DNA from: Stephanodiscus triporus
Taxonomy: Eukaryota > Bacillariophyta > Thalassiosirophyceae > Thalassiosirales > Thalassiosiraceae
Assembly: GCA_036939755.1 (NCBI GenBank)
Contig: JALLAZ010000685.1
Span: 1 to 12,828 of the forward strand
Length of the DNA stretch: 12,828 nt
Direction of reading: 5' to 3'
Position 1 is the stretch's first letter, and every line of letters starts with the position of its first letter. The position numbers and the translations under genes are program-made. Shown here one piece after another: positions 1-8,040 of the stretch. Below the pieces are notes generated by a model. That model ran no database searches and was not told the DNA's origin. It worked only from the letters and a program-made list of their open reading frames with translations.

Positions 1-497
1 GTGTGGTGGCAGATAAAATATGCCTAACCACTGAGCCAAGGACTTTTGACTCATGGTTATTAGTGATAGCTAACCTTATCTACTCTTTAGTTAGGGTACG
101 CATGTACCTACTTATTTCCTAGTATGTACCCTACTATTTATGTAGAGGGTATCCTTGGTCTGTCCAACCTCTCTTGACAAAACACAATCCACAAACATCA
201 CCACCAGCATGGTGAGCCATTTCCCCCTCCAGCTGCATGGATTTGATGGATACACCCATCCAACACAAGGATGATGCAGACGAAGGGCTGGTTGAGGGTT
301 GTAATTAAGTTGATAGAACAACAGCATAATTAATTTAATTCTACAGCTACTCTATTTGGCTTTTCACTCGCCCATGATCAACAATGGTGGCCCAAACACA
401 GTATGCGCAAAAAATGGTGATGACAAAAAATGCATGCTAGCTGCTGGCTGTTTCTGTGGTCATGCAAATGTGGCGGTATGATGTGGGGGTGCGTTGC

Positions 498-526
498 CCA
501 ATGAAGCACATCCAGGGCTTCATTGG
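498..526. repeat. Perfect 10-bp inverted repeat
   Basis: The arms CCAATGAAGC (498-507) and GCTTCATTGG (517-526) are exact reverse complements around a 9-nt loop. An alternative pairing of ACATCC (508-513) with GGATGT (525-530) overlaps it. The function is unknown; a hairpin or a protein-binding dyad are both possible. Confidence 0.6.
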
Positions 527-679
527 ATGTCACTGGATGCCACCATCAGGCAAGTGCCTGCACTGTATCCCCCTGGTGACAACTATGGTATCGTTGGCGG
601 TGAAAAAATGTTCTAATAAACAAAAGCATCTTTTAGCTAGCAACTTACGGTACAATTAACCACTAACCTTGGCTGGTAA

Positions 680-712
680 TGTTGGCAACATGTCGCTGAC
701 ATGTTGCCAACA
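680..712. repeat. Perfect 15-bp inverted repeat, 3-nt loop
   Basis: The arms TGTTGGCAACATGTC (680-694) and GACATGTTGCCAACA (698-712) are exact reverse complements around the loop GCT. Part of the arm, ATGTTGCC, recurs just downstream at 719-726. This is a strong potential cruciform or RNA hairpin in an otherwise gene-free stretch. A decayed miniature transposon end is possible, but no matching partner copy is visible in this window. Confidence 0.7.
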
Positions 713-767
713 AGGCTAAATGTTGCCTATTTTTGTCCTGGCAGGCCATTTTTGGTGTCATGGTCTT

Positions 768-785
768 AAGTGTGTTGGCACACTT
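768..785. repeat. 7-bp inverted repeat, 4-nt loop
   Basis: AAGTGTG (768-774) pairs exactly with CACACTT (779-785) around the loop TTGG. It lies about 55 bp from the 15-bp palindrome. On its own it is weak and could occur by chance. Confidence 0.35.
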
Positions 786-965
786 TTGTGTTGCTATTTT
801 CCAACATAGACAGACCGTGAACAGACAATATTTGTAGGTACTAGGTAAGTATGTGAGTAAGTGCACTATCTGATTCTTACATAGACATTGAAAGTAATTC
901 TACATAACTGCCCCCCCATGTCAAACAATACCTGAACCAAAAAGTATCATCCTCTGCCTCCTCTA

Positions 966-1640
966 TTGTCACATCTTTGCCTCTTGTTGCATGCCTCTCT
1001 CCGCATCTTTGCCTCTCCTCATTCGCACTTGTGTCCACTTTGTTTGGTTGGTTGTTGCATCGTTGCTCTGCCTCTCATCATCGTGTTTCATTGCACTGCC
1101 ATGCCACATCATGCTGCATCTCGTTGTCACCTCTCATTGTGTTGTCACTTTGCATTGCACACATATCATCTTGTCTTGTCTTGTCTCATTCTCTTTGTGT
1201 CTGCTTTGTCTGGTTGGTTTTTGCATCATTGGGTTGCATCTCATCATCGCTTCCCCTCATGCAGTGTCTCATCATTATGTCTCTCTGTCACATCTCATGT
1301 CATTGTTTCCTTGTTGTGTTGCCCTTGTCACTGCAACCTGTCATATTATGCTTTGTTGCCATGCTTGGTTGGTTGTTGCATTCTACCATCGCATCGACCT
1401 CCACCTCTCATCATGTTGATTCAATGATGGCGATGCCATCATTGCTGTTTGTCTTCAACCACCGCTGTCACAATGCTGTCCAACACCATCACTACAACCT
1501 TCAACAACCGCTTAAAACACACCTCCCAAACACCAAAACGCCCGCAGCCGCAGCCGTTGCCAACAGCCTTGCCTACCAAAGCCACCACCATGTCACCATT
1601 CTTTTTTATCATCACAATCCGGTCCAAGGATGGTACTAAA
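966..1640. other. Pyrimidine-rich low-complexity tract, no gene
   Basis: The + strand is dominated by CTC, CATC, TTG and TGT words, later by CAC and CAA words. Because TAA, TAG and TGA are rare in such sequence, all three + frames stay open at the same time over about 1,000-1,400. Translations are rich in Cys, Leu, Ser and His with no domain. This pattern of simultaneous open frames argues for simple sequence rather than a gene. The first part contains the degenerate repeat listed separately. Confidence 0.65.
1036..1410. repeat. Degenerate tandem repeat, ~155-166 bp period, 3 copies
   Basis: The core TGGTTGGTTGTTGCAT occurs at 1045-1060, with one change at 1211-1226, and exactly again at 1366-1381. 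The first two spacings are 166 and 155 bp. Around each core similar words recur in order: a TTTG-type lead-in before it and a CTCATCAT-type tract after it. The copies are diverged in between. It looks like an old satellite or minisatellite fragment. The exact unit borders are not determinable by eye. Confidence 0.5.
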
Positions 1641-1780
1641 CTGAATCTGCGCAGCCAATATATTTAATTTCAAACTTCTAAAATGTTGTGTAACTTATGA
1701 GTTTACGCCCTCACTTTTATGGCCACTGAGTAAACTTTTTTGATTTTCATGACTTCCCAATAGACTAAATTGAAACAGTA

Positions 1781-3487
1781 CCTGTTCCTGGCATCGCCCA
1801 GGGATGCAGCCTCTCCATGAACCTTTACGGAGTTGCCCTCTTGCCCCTTCTCGAGAGGATGCGAGTTGCAGTCCCCGATGCCCTAGCCCCCGCCTATGCG
1901 GATGACACCGCTGCTGCCGGCAAAGCCGTGCACAATGCGGCGTGTCTCAGTTACCTGATGCGCCACGGGCCCAGGTATGGCTACTTCCCAGAGCCTGGGA
2001 AGTCCTGGTACATCTGTAAGGCGGAGGACGAGGCGGTCGCTCGGCAGGTCTTTGAGGCAAACGACCTGAACATCCAATTCTCTCGCGGGCAGAGATACTT
2101 GGGTGGCTTCATCGGGAGCAACGGGAGCAAGGTGGACTGGCTTGGAAGCATGGTCACCACTTGGGTTGCTGCAGTGGAGACCCTGGCCTCGGTGGCCGAG
2201 CGCTACCCGCAGGCTGCCTACGCCGGGTTCACCTTCAGTTTACAAAATGAGTGGCAATACGTGCAGCGAGTGACGTCTGACACGGCCACTCATTTCGCCC
2301 CGCTGGAGGTGGCAATCAGAACAAAGTTCCTCCCGGCGCTGCTGGGGATTGCCGCATCGGATCTGGACGGTGAGTTCCGTGAGCTCTTGACCCAGGGTGT
2401 CAAGACGGGCGGCATCGCCATCCGGAATCCAGTGGACACCGCAGTACACGTTCACGAGACGTCCCTGCGGGCCACGAGCCACCTCGTCACCTCAATGGTT
2501 GACCCGGCGGCTCACCTGAACCTGGAAGACCACCGAGAATGCGTGGTCCGATGGGGACAGTATGGCCGTGAGGCGCGCCTGAAGCGCGAGCGGAAGTTTA
2601 TCGATGCACGGGGTGTCGACAAACCTGCCGTCAAACGTCGGGACATCTTGGCCGGCGCTGCGGGGCTCTGGCTCTCTGTGATCCCCGACCGCCTCAATGG
2701 CAATTCACTCTCAGCGGAGGAGTTCCGTGACAACCTCCGGCTGAGATACAATCTTCTCCCGCTCGACATGCCGCAGCTCTGCGATGGCTGTGGTGCGCCG
2801 ATGACCGTTGAACATGCACTCTGTTGCAAAGTAGGCGGCCTGGTGCACATACGACATGACGATGTGGCGGATGAGTGGCGTCACCTGTGTGGCTGTGCCC
2901 TATCCTTTGGACGTGTCGAACGCGAACCTCGAATTTATTCCAGCGTAAGCCATCACCAAAGGTTGGATGCATCCTCCGATGCCCTCAGCGGAGAAGAAGA
3001 CGCCCCGACCGCACCCACGGACCAAACTCCACCCACCGGCGAACGCGGTGATGCGAGTGCACATGGTTTCTGGCAGCGTGGCCGCACCGCCATCTTTGAT
3101 GTGCGGATCACGGACACCCAGTCTCGCTCCTATCGGAACAAGGACTACCAGAAGGTACTAGCACAGCAGGAGAAGGACAAGAAGAACCAATATCTTCGTC
3201 CATGTCTGGAGATGCGGAAGGACTTCACCCCGTTAGTCTACTCTGTCGATGGCATTGCAGGGAGAGAGGCTAAGAATGCGGAGAAGCGTCTCGCATACCA
3301 TCTTTCGGAGAAGTGGCACAAACAACTCCCCCAGATGGTGTATTATGTTCGGGTCCGAATGGCCATTGCCGTGGTACGCGCAAACAGCCTTCTGATCCGT
3401 GGCAGCCGGGACCGGCAACGTCCCCGCCGTCCTGTTATCTCTGACCGGCACGCCATGAACGACTGGCGTACCTGGTCGGAGCAATAG
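1781..3487 (+). CDS. Partial retroelement protein: RT 3' part, zinc knuckle, endonuclease
   Basis: This is the C-terminal part of a non-LTR retrotransposon polyprotein, 556 residues counted from the in-frame ATG at 1817. Upstream codons from 1781 still read as RT motif B (GIAQGCSLS), so that ATG is internal and the true N-terminus is missing. The RT active-site box YADD is at residues 27-30, followed by a GYFPEPGKSW block at 55-64. A CCHC zinc knuckle lies at C322, C325, H333 and C336/C337. A restriction-like endonuclease region follows, with FDVRITD at 427-433, a lysine-rich Glu/Lys helix at 446-456 and FTPLVYSVDG at 470-479. This order (RT, knuckle, RLE) matches the R2-like, RLE-bearing class. 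The remaining frame is undamaged, suggesting a young insertion. Without the RT N-terminal half it should not act on its own. Confidence 0.85.
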   Translation, partial: PVPGIAQGCSLSMNLYGVALLPLLERMRVAVPDALAPAYADDTAAAGKAVHNAACLSYLMRHGPRYGYFPEPGKSWYICKAEDEAVARQVFEANDLNIQFSRGQRYLGGFIGSNGSKVDWLGSMVTTWVAAVETLASVAERYPQAAYAGFTFSLQNEWQYVQRVTSDTATHFAPLEVAIRTKFLPALLGIAASDLDGEFRELLTQGVKTGGIAIRNPVDTAVHVHETSLRATSHLVTSMVDPAAHLNLEDHRECVVRWGQYGREARLKRERKFIDARGVDKPAVKRRDILAGAAGLWLSVIPDRLNGNSLSAEEFRDNLRLRYNLLPLDMPQLCDGCGAPMTVEHALCCKVGGLVHIRHDDVADEWRHLCGCALSFGRVEREPRIYSSVSHHQRLDASSDALSGEEDAPTAPTDQTPPTGERGDASAHGFWQRGRTAIFDVRITDTQSRSYRNKDYQKVLAQQEKDKKNQYLRPCLEMRKDFTPLVYSVDGIAGREAKNAEKRLAYHLSEKWHKQLPQMVYYVRVRMAIAVVRANSLLIRGSRDRQRPRRPVISDRHAMNDWRTWSEQ

Positions 3488-3508
3488 AGGCCTTACAGGC
3501 CTCTATTG
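3482..3508 (+). repeat. Perfect 12-bp hairpin over the retroelement stop codon
   Basis: CAATAGAGGCCT (3482-3493) and AGGCCTCTATTG (3497-3508) are exact reverse complements around the loop TAC. The TAG stop of the retroelement ORF (3485-3487) lies inside the left arm. Part of the right arm (TATTGGAGC, 3504-3512) can instead pair with GCTCCAATA at 3569-3577, so two exclusive foldings exist. A role in recognition of the element RNA by its own reverse transcriptase is plausible but inferred. Confidence 0.7.
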
Positions 3509-3547
3509 GAGCTCAATGCTCTTGCCGCATTTGCTGGCAAAAGCTGT

Positions 3548-3572
3548 GAGCCATGCCCCCTCCGCATGGCTC
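3548..3572 (+). repeat. 9-bp hairpin in retroelement 3' tail
   Basis: GAGCCATGC (3548-3556) and GCATGGCTC (3564-3572) are exact reverse complements around the loop CCCCTCC. It lies about 40 bp after the stop-codon hairpin and shares bases with the alternative long-range pairing at 3569-3577. Confidence 0.6.
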
Positions 3573-3661
3573 CAATACCCTCACGGCGGGTGGTCGTGTG
3601 ACACGGTTCCCACAGTGAGCATGCCGGTTGGGTAGGTGGTTGGTACATACATTACATCTCA

Positions 3662-3691
3662 GGCAGATTGGAAATTTGGGTAGAATCTGCC
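3662..3691. repeat. 8-bp inverted repeat near the element's right border
   Basis: GGCAGATT (3662-3669) pairs with AATCTGCC (3684-3691) around a 14-nt loop. It lies where composition shifts from the GC-rich element to the AT-rich spacer, so it could be the last structure of the element or host sequence. Confidence 0.4.
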
Positions 3692-3699
3692 GCTTAGTT

Positions 3700-4049
3700 T
3701 AATTCTCTAGTAGAAAATGGTTATTGTTGTGAAAAAAATCTATGTACGAAACTATCTACTGACAAATATTTGCCATTTGCTACAATACCAGTGTTTTAAC
3801 CTTGAAGCCCACTGTATGAACTGATACTGATAGTGTTACAGTTACTGATACTGATACTGATAGTCTGAAAATCTTGCAACACAAATGTTAGCTCATTGTT
3901 CTACCCATTAAACACCACCAACAGGCTTGTCTGTTGAGTTTGACAATATTGTCCTTTTCAAGGTAAGTTTTGCAATACCATGATGGTCCAGGACGAAGCA
4001 GAATTGCATGACACTGAGAGGAATGCTGTCGTGAACAGAGTATGAAATC
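3700..4049. other. AT-rich spacer and POLA2 5' flank
   Basis: No gene is seen on the + strand. An open frame on the minus strand reaching from 3908 into the next gene is an antisense shadow of the POLA2-like gene. The stretch carries the hexanucleotide repeats listed next and presumably the promoter and 5' UTR of the downstream gene. I could not pick a convincing TATA or initiator element. Confidence 0.45.
3821..3864. repeat. CTGATA hexanucleotide repeat
   Basis: Two clusters of the CTGATA word occur: two units, then an interruption of about 12 bp, then three more units ending near 3862. It is a short imperfect microsatellite about 190 bp upstream of the POLA2-like start. Confidence 0.7.
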
Positions 4050-4053
4050 ATGA
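4042..4053 (+). promoter_or_regulatory. Three-codon upstream ORF overlapping the POLA2 start
   Basis: ATG AAA TCA TGA at 4042-4053 encodes Met-Lys-Ser. Its TGA (4051-4053) overlaps the main start codon (4050-4052) as ATGA. If the transcript starts upstream, a scanning ribosome would meet this minimal ORF first, which could lower or regulate initiation at the main start by leaky scanning. No transcript evidence is available here. Confidence 0.35.
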
Positions 4054-6236
4054 ATACTACACCTACAATACCACTGCAGAAATCATTGAGTGAGGATGGT
4101 TCCTCCACAGTTTCCGCCATTCTGAAGCGTTCCATAATCAAGGCCTTTACCAATTCAGGATACAACGAATCTATCCCTCTTGATGCCCTGTCGGGACTTG
4201 CCGTACTATCATCCACATTGAACATCACGCCGGATCGTCTTGCCGAAGCGTGGGAGGCGCATTCGTTAAATCGCGTACAAGGTGGAGTTGACGGACGACT
4301 CAGTTCGTCAGCCTTCGTGGGCTTCCGCAAGGAGATGTTGTTGAGGCAAAAGCGCAGTAAGACGAGCATGGCGGAAATCACATATGCAGACCGCACGAGC
4401 TCTACCTCATTTAGCGGCATCGTTGCGAATTCGTCAGTGAACCCTGCAGTGAACCCCCCTACCAATGAAGGTGAGATGACGTTCAAGGGATGTGATCGCG
4501 TAACCGCCGCCAATACGAGTTACATTAATCGGACCATGCGGGGGACAATCAAGACTGCATACAATAGTTATGGCAGCGTGTTCAATGAAGGCACTTGCGC
4601 CAAGAGATTTGACAAAGTCGTATCACCGAGAAAAAGATGGCCGACGATCTCTATCATGCAACCGCCTGCTGCTACAGGCAATTCGTCATCTGTCGGATCG
4701 CTTGATGGGGGTCTTCGACGACACATGTTCGCGCCTCTCGAGGCCAGAACACTTGAATTGGAACGTCTGCTCTTAGACATCGATGCGTCCATCCGTTGTA
4801 CATATGATGTTGGTCTTGAGTACGAAGATAATATGCTGGATACATCAGATGGTATAGCCAGGAAAGGTGACGAGGCATTTGATACCGATCAAATAGATGG
4901 GGGCAGTAGGGCCAGTGCCAGTGGAAGATACGCTGCATGGACCCCAGTTGGCCTACCCAGACAGAACTTGGTCCTTTGCGTGGGTAGGATATGCAATGAA
5001 GCGCACAGTGGCAGACTAAACTCGTGTTCTATATTGCTTGAAGGGTCGTTTAAGCACTCCTTTGGATCTAGAATAAAGCTTGACTTGGGGGGTATACTTG
5101 ATGACCATTGTAATCATCATGATGGTACTTTCAGCAGTGGCTACTCCTTGTTCCCTGGCCAGATTGTCGCAGTGGAGGGGAACAATCCATTGGGTAGTGC
5201 AATGAGAGATTCACGCATCATAGAAGGAATCCACCTGCAATGTAAATCATCACATGAATGCAACATCTCAACGGCTGATGATCGCTCCTTTTCGGTATGG
5301 GCAGCGTGCGGGCCCTACACGACATCCACTGACCTAGAGTACGATCCCCTACTTGATCTTATTGAGCGCGTGGTCTCAGATAAGCCTCAAGTAGTAATCC
5401 TATGTGGACCTTTCGTAGACGCTCGGCAGTCTCTAGTGATTGGGGAGAATGGTGTTGGTCCTTCAATCGAGGACAACGAGGGCGACGTGGGCCGCTGTGG
5501 TGGCAAAAGGGTCATCACAGCAGAGAATGTCTTTAGGCTAAAGGTCTCATCACTACTGGCCGAGATGTATGAACTCAATCCTGATTCTGGGACGCAATTT
5601 GTGCTCGTCCCCAGCCTGGACGACGCGTTTATTGACGCAGTCTACCCCCAGGCCCCATTTGTTTGCAGTGGTGATGGCAGAAATGGTAAATTTTGCGACC
5701 TTGGACTTCAGGAAGTGGAGACGTCAGGACTTGTTGATATCAGGACCAAAAAAAGTCAGACGCGTGTACACCTTCCATCAAACCCGTGCACTTTGCGCAT
5801 CAAGGATGTCATGGTTGGGGTCACTTCTACCGACATACTATTCCACCTTGCATCTGAGGGGTGCAATGGCGGCATTCCCCTGGGATCCCGATTGGCCCGT
5901 CTTGCCGGTCACCTTGTGGGTCAGGGTAGCTATTATCCCCTCTTCCCAGCCCCGACAGGCATGCCGCTGGATATGACTAAGTCCAAGGAGTGGGAGATCC
6001 CTTGCATGCTTGATGTGCTCATCGTCCCGTCTAGACTAGAACCGTTTGCAAGAGTGGCTGCGTATGGAAATGGAAGCGCTGGCACTACTTTAGTGGTCAA
6101 CCCTGGTGTGCTGACGAAGTTTTCCACTGGGGGAACCTACTCAAGGATCAATATCCAAGGGGCGAAGAAAGAGATACATGGAGTCAAGGGCAACAATATT
6201 CTAGATCGGATTTCAGCGGTGATTATGCACATATGA
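4050..6236 (+). CDS. POLA2: DNA polymerase alpha subunit B (primase-polymerase accessory)
   Basis: The product is 728 residues of the regulatory B subunit, which tethers the catalytic subunit of polymerase alpha in the nuclear primosome that starts every Okazaki fragment. An N-terminal helical region at about 15-75 (LNITPDRLAEAWEAHSLNR) is followed by a low-complexity linker. An OB-fold region lies at about 305-395 (VGRICNEA, SILLEGSF, SLFPGQIVAVEGNNP). The calcineurin-like but inactivated phosphoesterase domain runs from about 417 to the end: CGPYTTSTDLEYDPL, VILCGPFVDAR, LVPSLDDAF, YPQAPF, NPCTLRI, GVTSTDILFHL, DVLIVPSRLEPF and VVNPGVLTK. The start is the first ATG after an in-frame TGA at 4032. 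The gene is intronless and undamaged, somewhat longer than the usual roughly 600 residues because of linkers. Product assignment is firm; the symbol follows the animal name. Confidence 0.93.
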   Translation: MNTTPTIPLQKSLSEDGSSTVSAILKRSIIKAFTNSGYNESIPLDALSGLAVLSSTLNITPDRLAEAWEAHSLNRVQGGVDGRLSSSAFVGFRKEMLLRQKRSKTSMAEITYADRTSSTSFSGIVANSSVNPAVNPPTNEGEMTFKGCDRVTAANTSYINRTMRGTIKTAYNSYGSVFNEGTCAKRFDKVVSPRKRWPTISIMQPPAATGNSSSVGSLDGGLRRHMFAPLEARTLELERLLLDIDASIRCTYDVGLEYEDNMLDTSDGIARKGDEAFDTDQIDGGSRASASGRYAAWTPVGLPRQNLVLCVGRICNEAHSGRLNSCSILLEGSFKHSFGSRIKLDLGGILDDHCNHHDGTFSSGYSLFPGQIVAVEGNNPLGSAMRDSRIIEGIHLQCKSSHECNISTADDRSFSVWAACGPYTTSTDLEYDPLLDLIERVVSDKPQVVILCGPFVDARQSLVIGENGVGPSIEDNEGDVGRCGGKRVITAENVFRLKVSSLLAEMYELNPDSGTQFVLVPSLDDAFIDAVYPQAPFVCSGDGRNGKFCDLGLQEVETSGLVDIRTKKSQTRVHLPSNPCTLRIKDVMVGVTSTDILFHLASEGCNGGIPLGSRLARLAGHLVGQGSYYPLFPAPTGMPLDMTKSKEWEIPCMLDVLIVPSRLEPFARVAAYGNGSAGTTLVVNPGVLTKFSTGGTYSRINIQGAKKEIHGVKGNNILDRISAVIMHI

Positions 6237-6270
6237 CACAGTATATATCAAAGGTCTAGTCATACCTAGA

Positions 6271-6477
6271 ATGATTACAAGCTCATGCATCAAGACAACA
6301 GACCCCAAGATTCATATCAAACTGGCGCTGATGTTCACTGATCACCCTGCCACGGCAGTAGGGCTATCTATCATCGATGGGGATGCCATCCAGATTGTTT
6401 TGTACATCCAAACATTGTCATGGCTGGGAATAATATTTCCTCGTCAGATATTAAAGTGTCACACTTATTTTTCCTGA
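6271..6477 (+). other. Small ORF in frame with the OTU gene, doubtful exon
   Basis: This ATG-started frame of 68 codons has no recognisable domain. It is in the same frame as the OTU reading frame and is separated from it by the triple stop at 6475-6483. A donor-like GTAGGG at 6358 and the acceptor-like AG at 6482-6483, preceded by a pyrimidine tract, would remove 126 nt and keep the frame. That would supply the OTU gene with a start codon at 6271. This is a hypothesis; the ORF may simply be chance. Confidence 0.2.
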
Positions 6478-6483
6478 TAATAG
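6475..6483 (+). other. Three different in-frame stop codons in a row (TGA TAA TAG)
   Basis: TGA, TAA and TAG follow each other in the phase of the OTU frame, directly before its first open codon at 6484. The same bases end in a pyrimidine-tract plus AG, so they could be the 3' end of an intron. Confidence 0.6.
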
Positions 6484-7116
6484 CATAACTACCCTGGTTC
6501 TAACGAAGAAAACTCACCATATCCGCATGCAAATCCTTACTTATCTCCTCTCCAAGTCAGGATTACTGATGTCCCAGGAGATGGGAACTGCCTGTTCTAT
6601 TGTCTCCTTCGTGAACAAAATGTGACACAAGTAGCCAATACAAGGAGGAAATTGATGGACGAGCTTGTTAGAATCAAGAGCGAGCGTCATGATCACCTAC
6701 CGTATACTTGGTTACAACTGACTAATGCTGAAATTCAAGACAGGAACATGTATGATGGGGTTGGGTGGAAAGTCTGTACCTCATTTGAAGAATACATAAT
6801 GAATATGTTGGATGCTACCCCTAGGAGAGCATTATGGGGCGGCAACCATGAGACAATGCTGTACGCGAAGCTATATGAGAAAAATATTGCAGTGTATCAT
6901 CAGCAACACGGCAGTTATAGACTATTAATGAAGTACAATTATGGAAATGGATCTGCAGATGATTGGCACCTCTTACTCCTGGCAGATGGTCACTACCAAA
7001 TGATGAATATGGTTCAATTATTTCAGCAAGACTTTATATCGAACTCCAAGTTATCATCAATCTGCCCACATTTTGGATTGAATCCAAAGACATTTTCTCA
7101 AAAATTTGATGCGACT

Positions 7117-7401
7117 ATACACCGTCTTGAACATCAAATTGAGACATTGGTACAAACTCATGTACTACTGTGGAATACATGCTTCACCTGGAGTTCATTG
7201 CTGGAACTTGCAAAAACAGCCCATGAATACCACAATATTTTTAATGCAATAGGAGAATGCGAATACATACTTGTCAGAATGCAACACATGTTCCAGCATG
7301 AACAGAGGACGAAATCGGAATGGTGGCTTTGTAAGGAACTCCCTCGTTACAATCTAAATAATTTCGGAAATGAATTATTCAAGCACACGCATCGTTTCAT
7401 G
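7117..7401 (+). repeat. OTU protein internal module, copy 1
   Basis: This encodes about 95 residues after the OTU domain. Shared with copy 2 are a hydrophobic lead helix, a W-S-x-LL-x3-A-x-n-YH block (TWSSLLELAKTAHEYH) and a closing LPRYNLNNFG. The module is Leu/Tyr/His-rich and likely helical. I do not recognise the family. Confidence 0.55.
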
Positions 7402-7728
7402 ACGATTCGTCGTGAACTCAGAGAGAACAATATTCATCGTGTTGAAGACCATCCATTTTTTAATGGGCACTCTAGTATGGGGCTTACAATGCCCGTCAGA
7501 GGATACACAACCTCATCAAGGATTCCATCAAACCATTGGACAAAGTCCTCCATGAGGAAAGAAAAACATCAGCCCAGGAAAAAACGTCAACGAACTGATT
7601 GGACAACAAAAGACTTATGGGCATGGGTTAAAGAGATGTCTGATGAAGACGACAAGGAGGATACTGTCAATGAAGGGTATTCTCCACCTCAGAAATATTC
7701 TGAATTTGTTGATTTGTATCAATCCAAC

Positions 7729-8040
7729 AAAGAACGCCTAATACGAATCATCAACAAAATCATTGATGGATGTATATACCTTGGCTCTCAAGGAGACCTT
7801 CCTTGGCATCCACTTGACTGGTCCTGTCTGCTCTCTGTTGCATCAAACTCAGTTGTTTATCATGAGTTGTATCAAAAACTCCTACACTATGACAAACTTA
7901 TACAACAACAACAAGAGTATTACAACAAACACAAACGGTGGAAGCGCAGTTTAGCGCAGCGAAAGTTGGATGATGTCTCTATGGATCTTCCCGAATATAA
8001 CCTTATGGTACTGGGATCAAAGATATGGGAATCAAGGGAT
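7729..8040 (+). repeat. OTU protein internal module, copy 2
   Basis: This encodes about 104 residues that align with copy 1: DWSCLLSVASNSVVYH against the W-S-LL-A-YH block, and LPEYNLMVLG against LPRYNLNNFG. Copy 2 adds a WHPLDW run before the block. A related SHPLEWLL run recurs in segment 2 of the gene, at about nucleotide 9885, hinting at a weaker third copy. Confidence 0.55.

Larger units (their letters stand above)
1..965. other. Non-coding spacer with short hairpins
   Basis: I see no supported gene here. The short open frames on either strand have no recognisable domain and low-complexity compositions. The stretch holds several inverted repeats, listed separately where strongest. A weaker one sits at 25-35 / 50-59: ten pairs with a single bulged C, enclosing a 14-nt loop. 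It could be upstream flank of the retroelement locus or remains of small non-autonomous elements; no terminal repeats pair across the region by eye. Confidence 0.5.
1781..3700 (+). mobile_element. 5'-truncated non-LTR retrotransposon (RT + RLE type)
   Basis: The element starts abruptly inside the reverse transcriptase at about 1781 and continues past the stop codon at 3487 into a non-coding tail with hairpins. Truncation at the 5' end with an intact 3' end is the usual outcome of incomplete target-primed reverse transcription of non-LTR elements. Its GC-rich body contrasts with the AT-rich flanks. The 3' border is uncertain: I could not identify a poly(A) tail, a tandem terminal repeat or a target-site duplication, so 3700 is approximate. 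The right end could lie anywhere from about 3580 to 3700. Confidence 0.7.

Noticed and set aside
112..866. Three small open frames of 67-71 codons on both strands
   Set aside because: They are short, with unnatural composition and no motif; one overlaps the 15-bp palindrome.
966..1639. Overlapping + strand open frames of 142-220 codons
   Set aside because: All three frames are open together because the tract is pyrimidine-rich and stop-poor; translations are low-complexity and have no domain.
1741..3720. Target-site duplication around the retroelement
   Set aside because: No convincing matching direct repeat was found between the 5' junction near 1781 and the candidate 3' ends.
3908..4513. 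Minus-strand frame of 201 codons
   Set aside because: It is antisense to the start of the clearly coding POLA2-like gene and has no recognisable domain.
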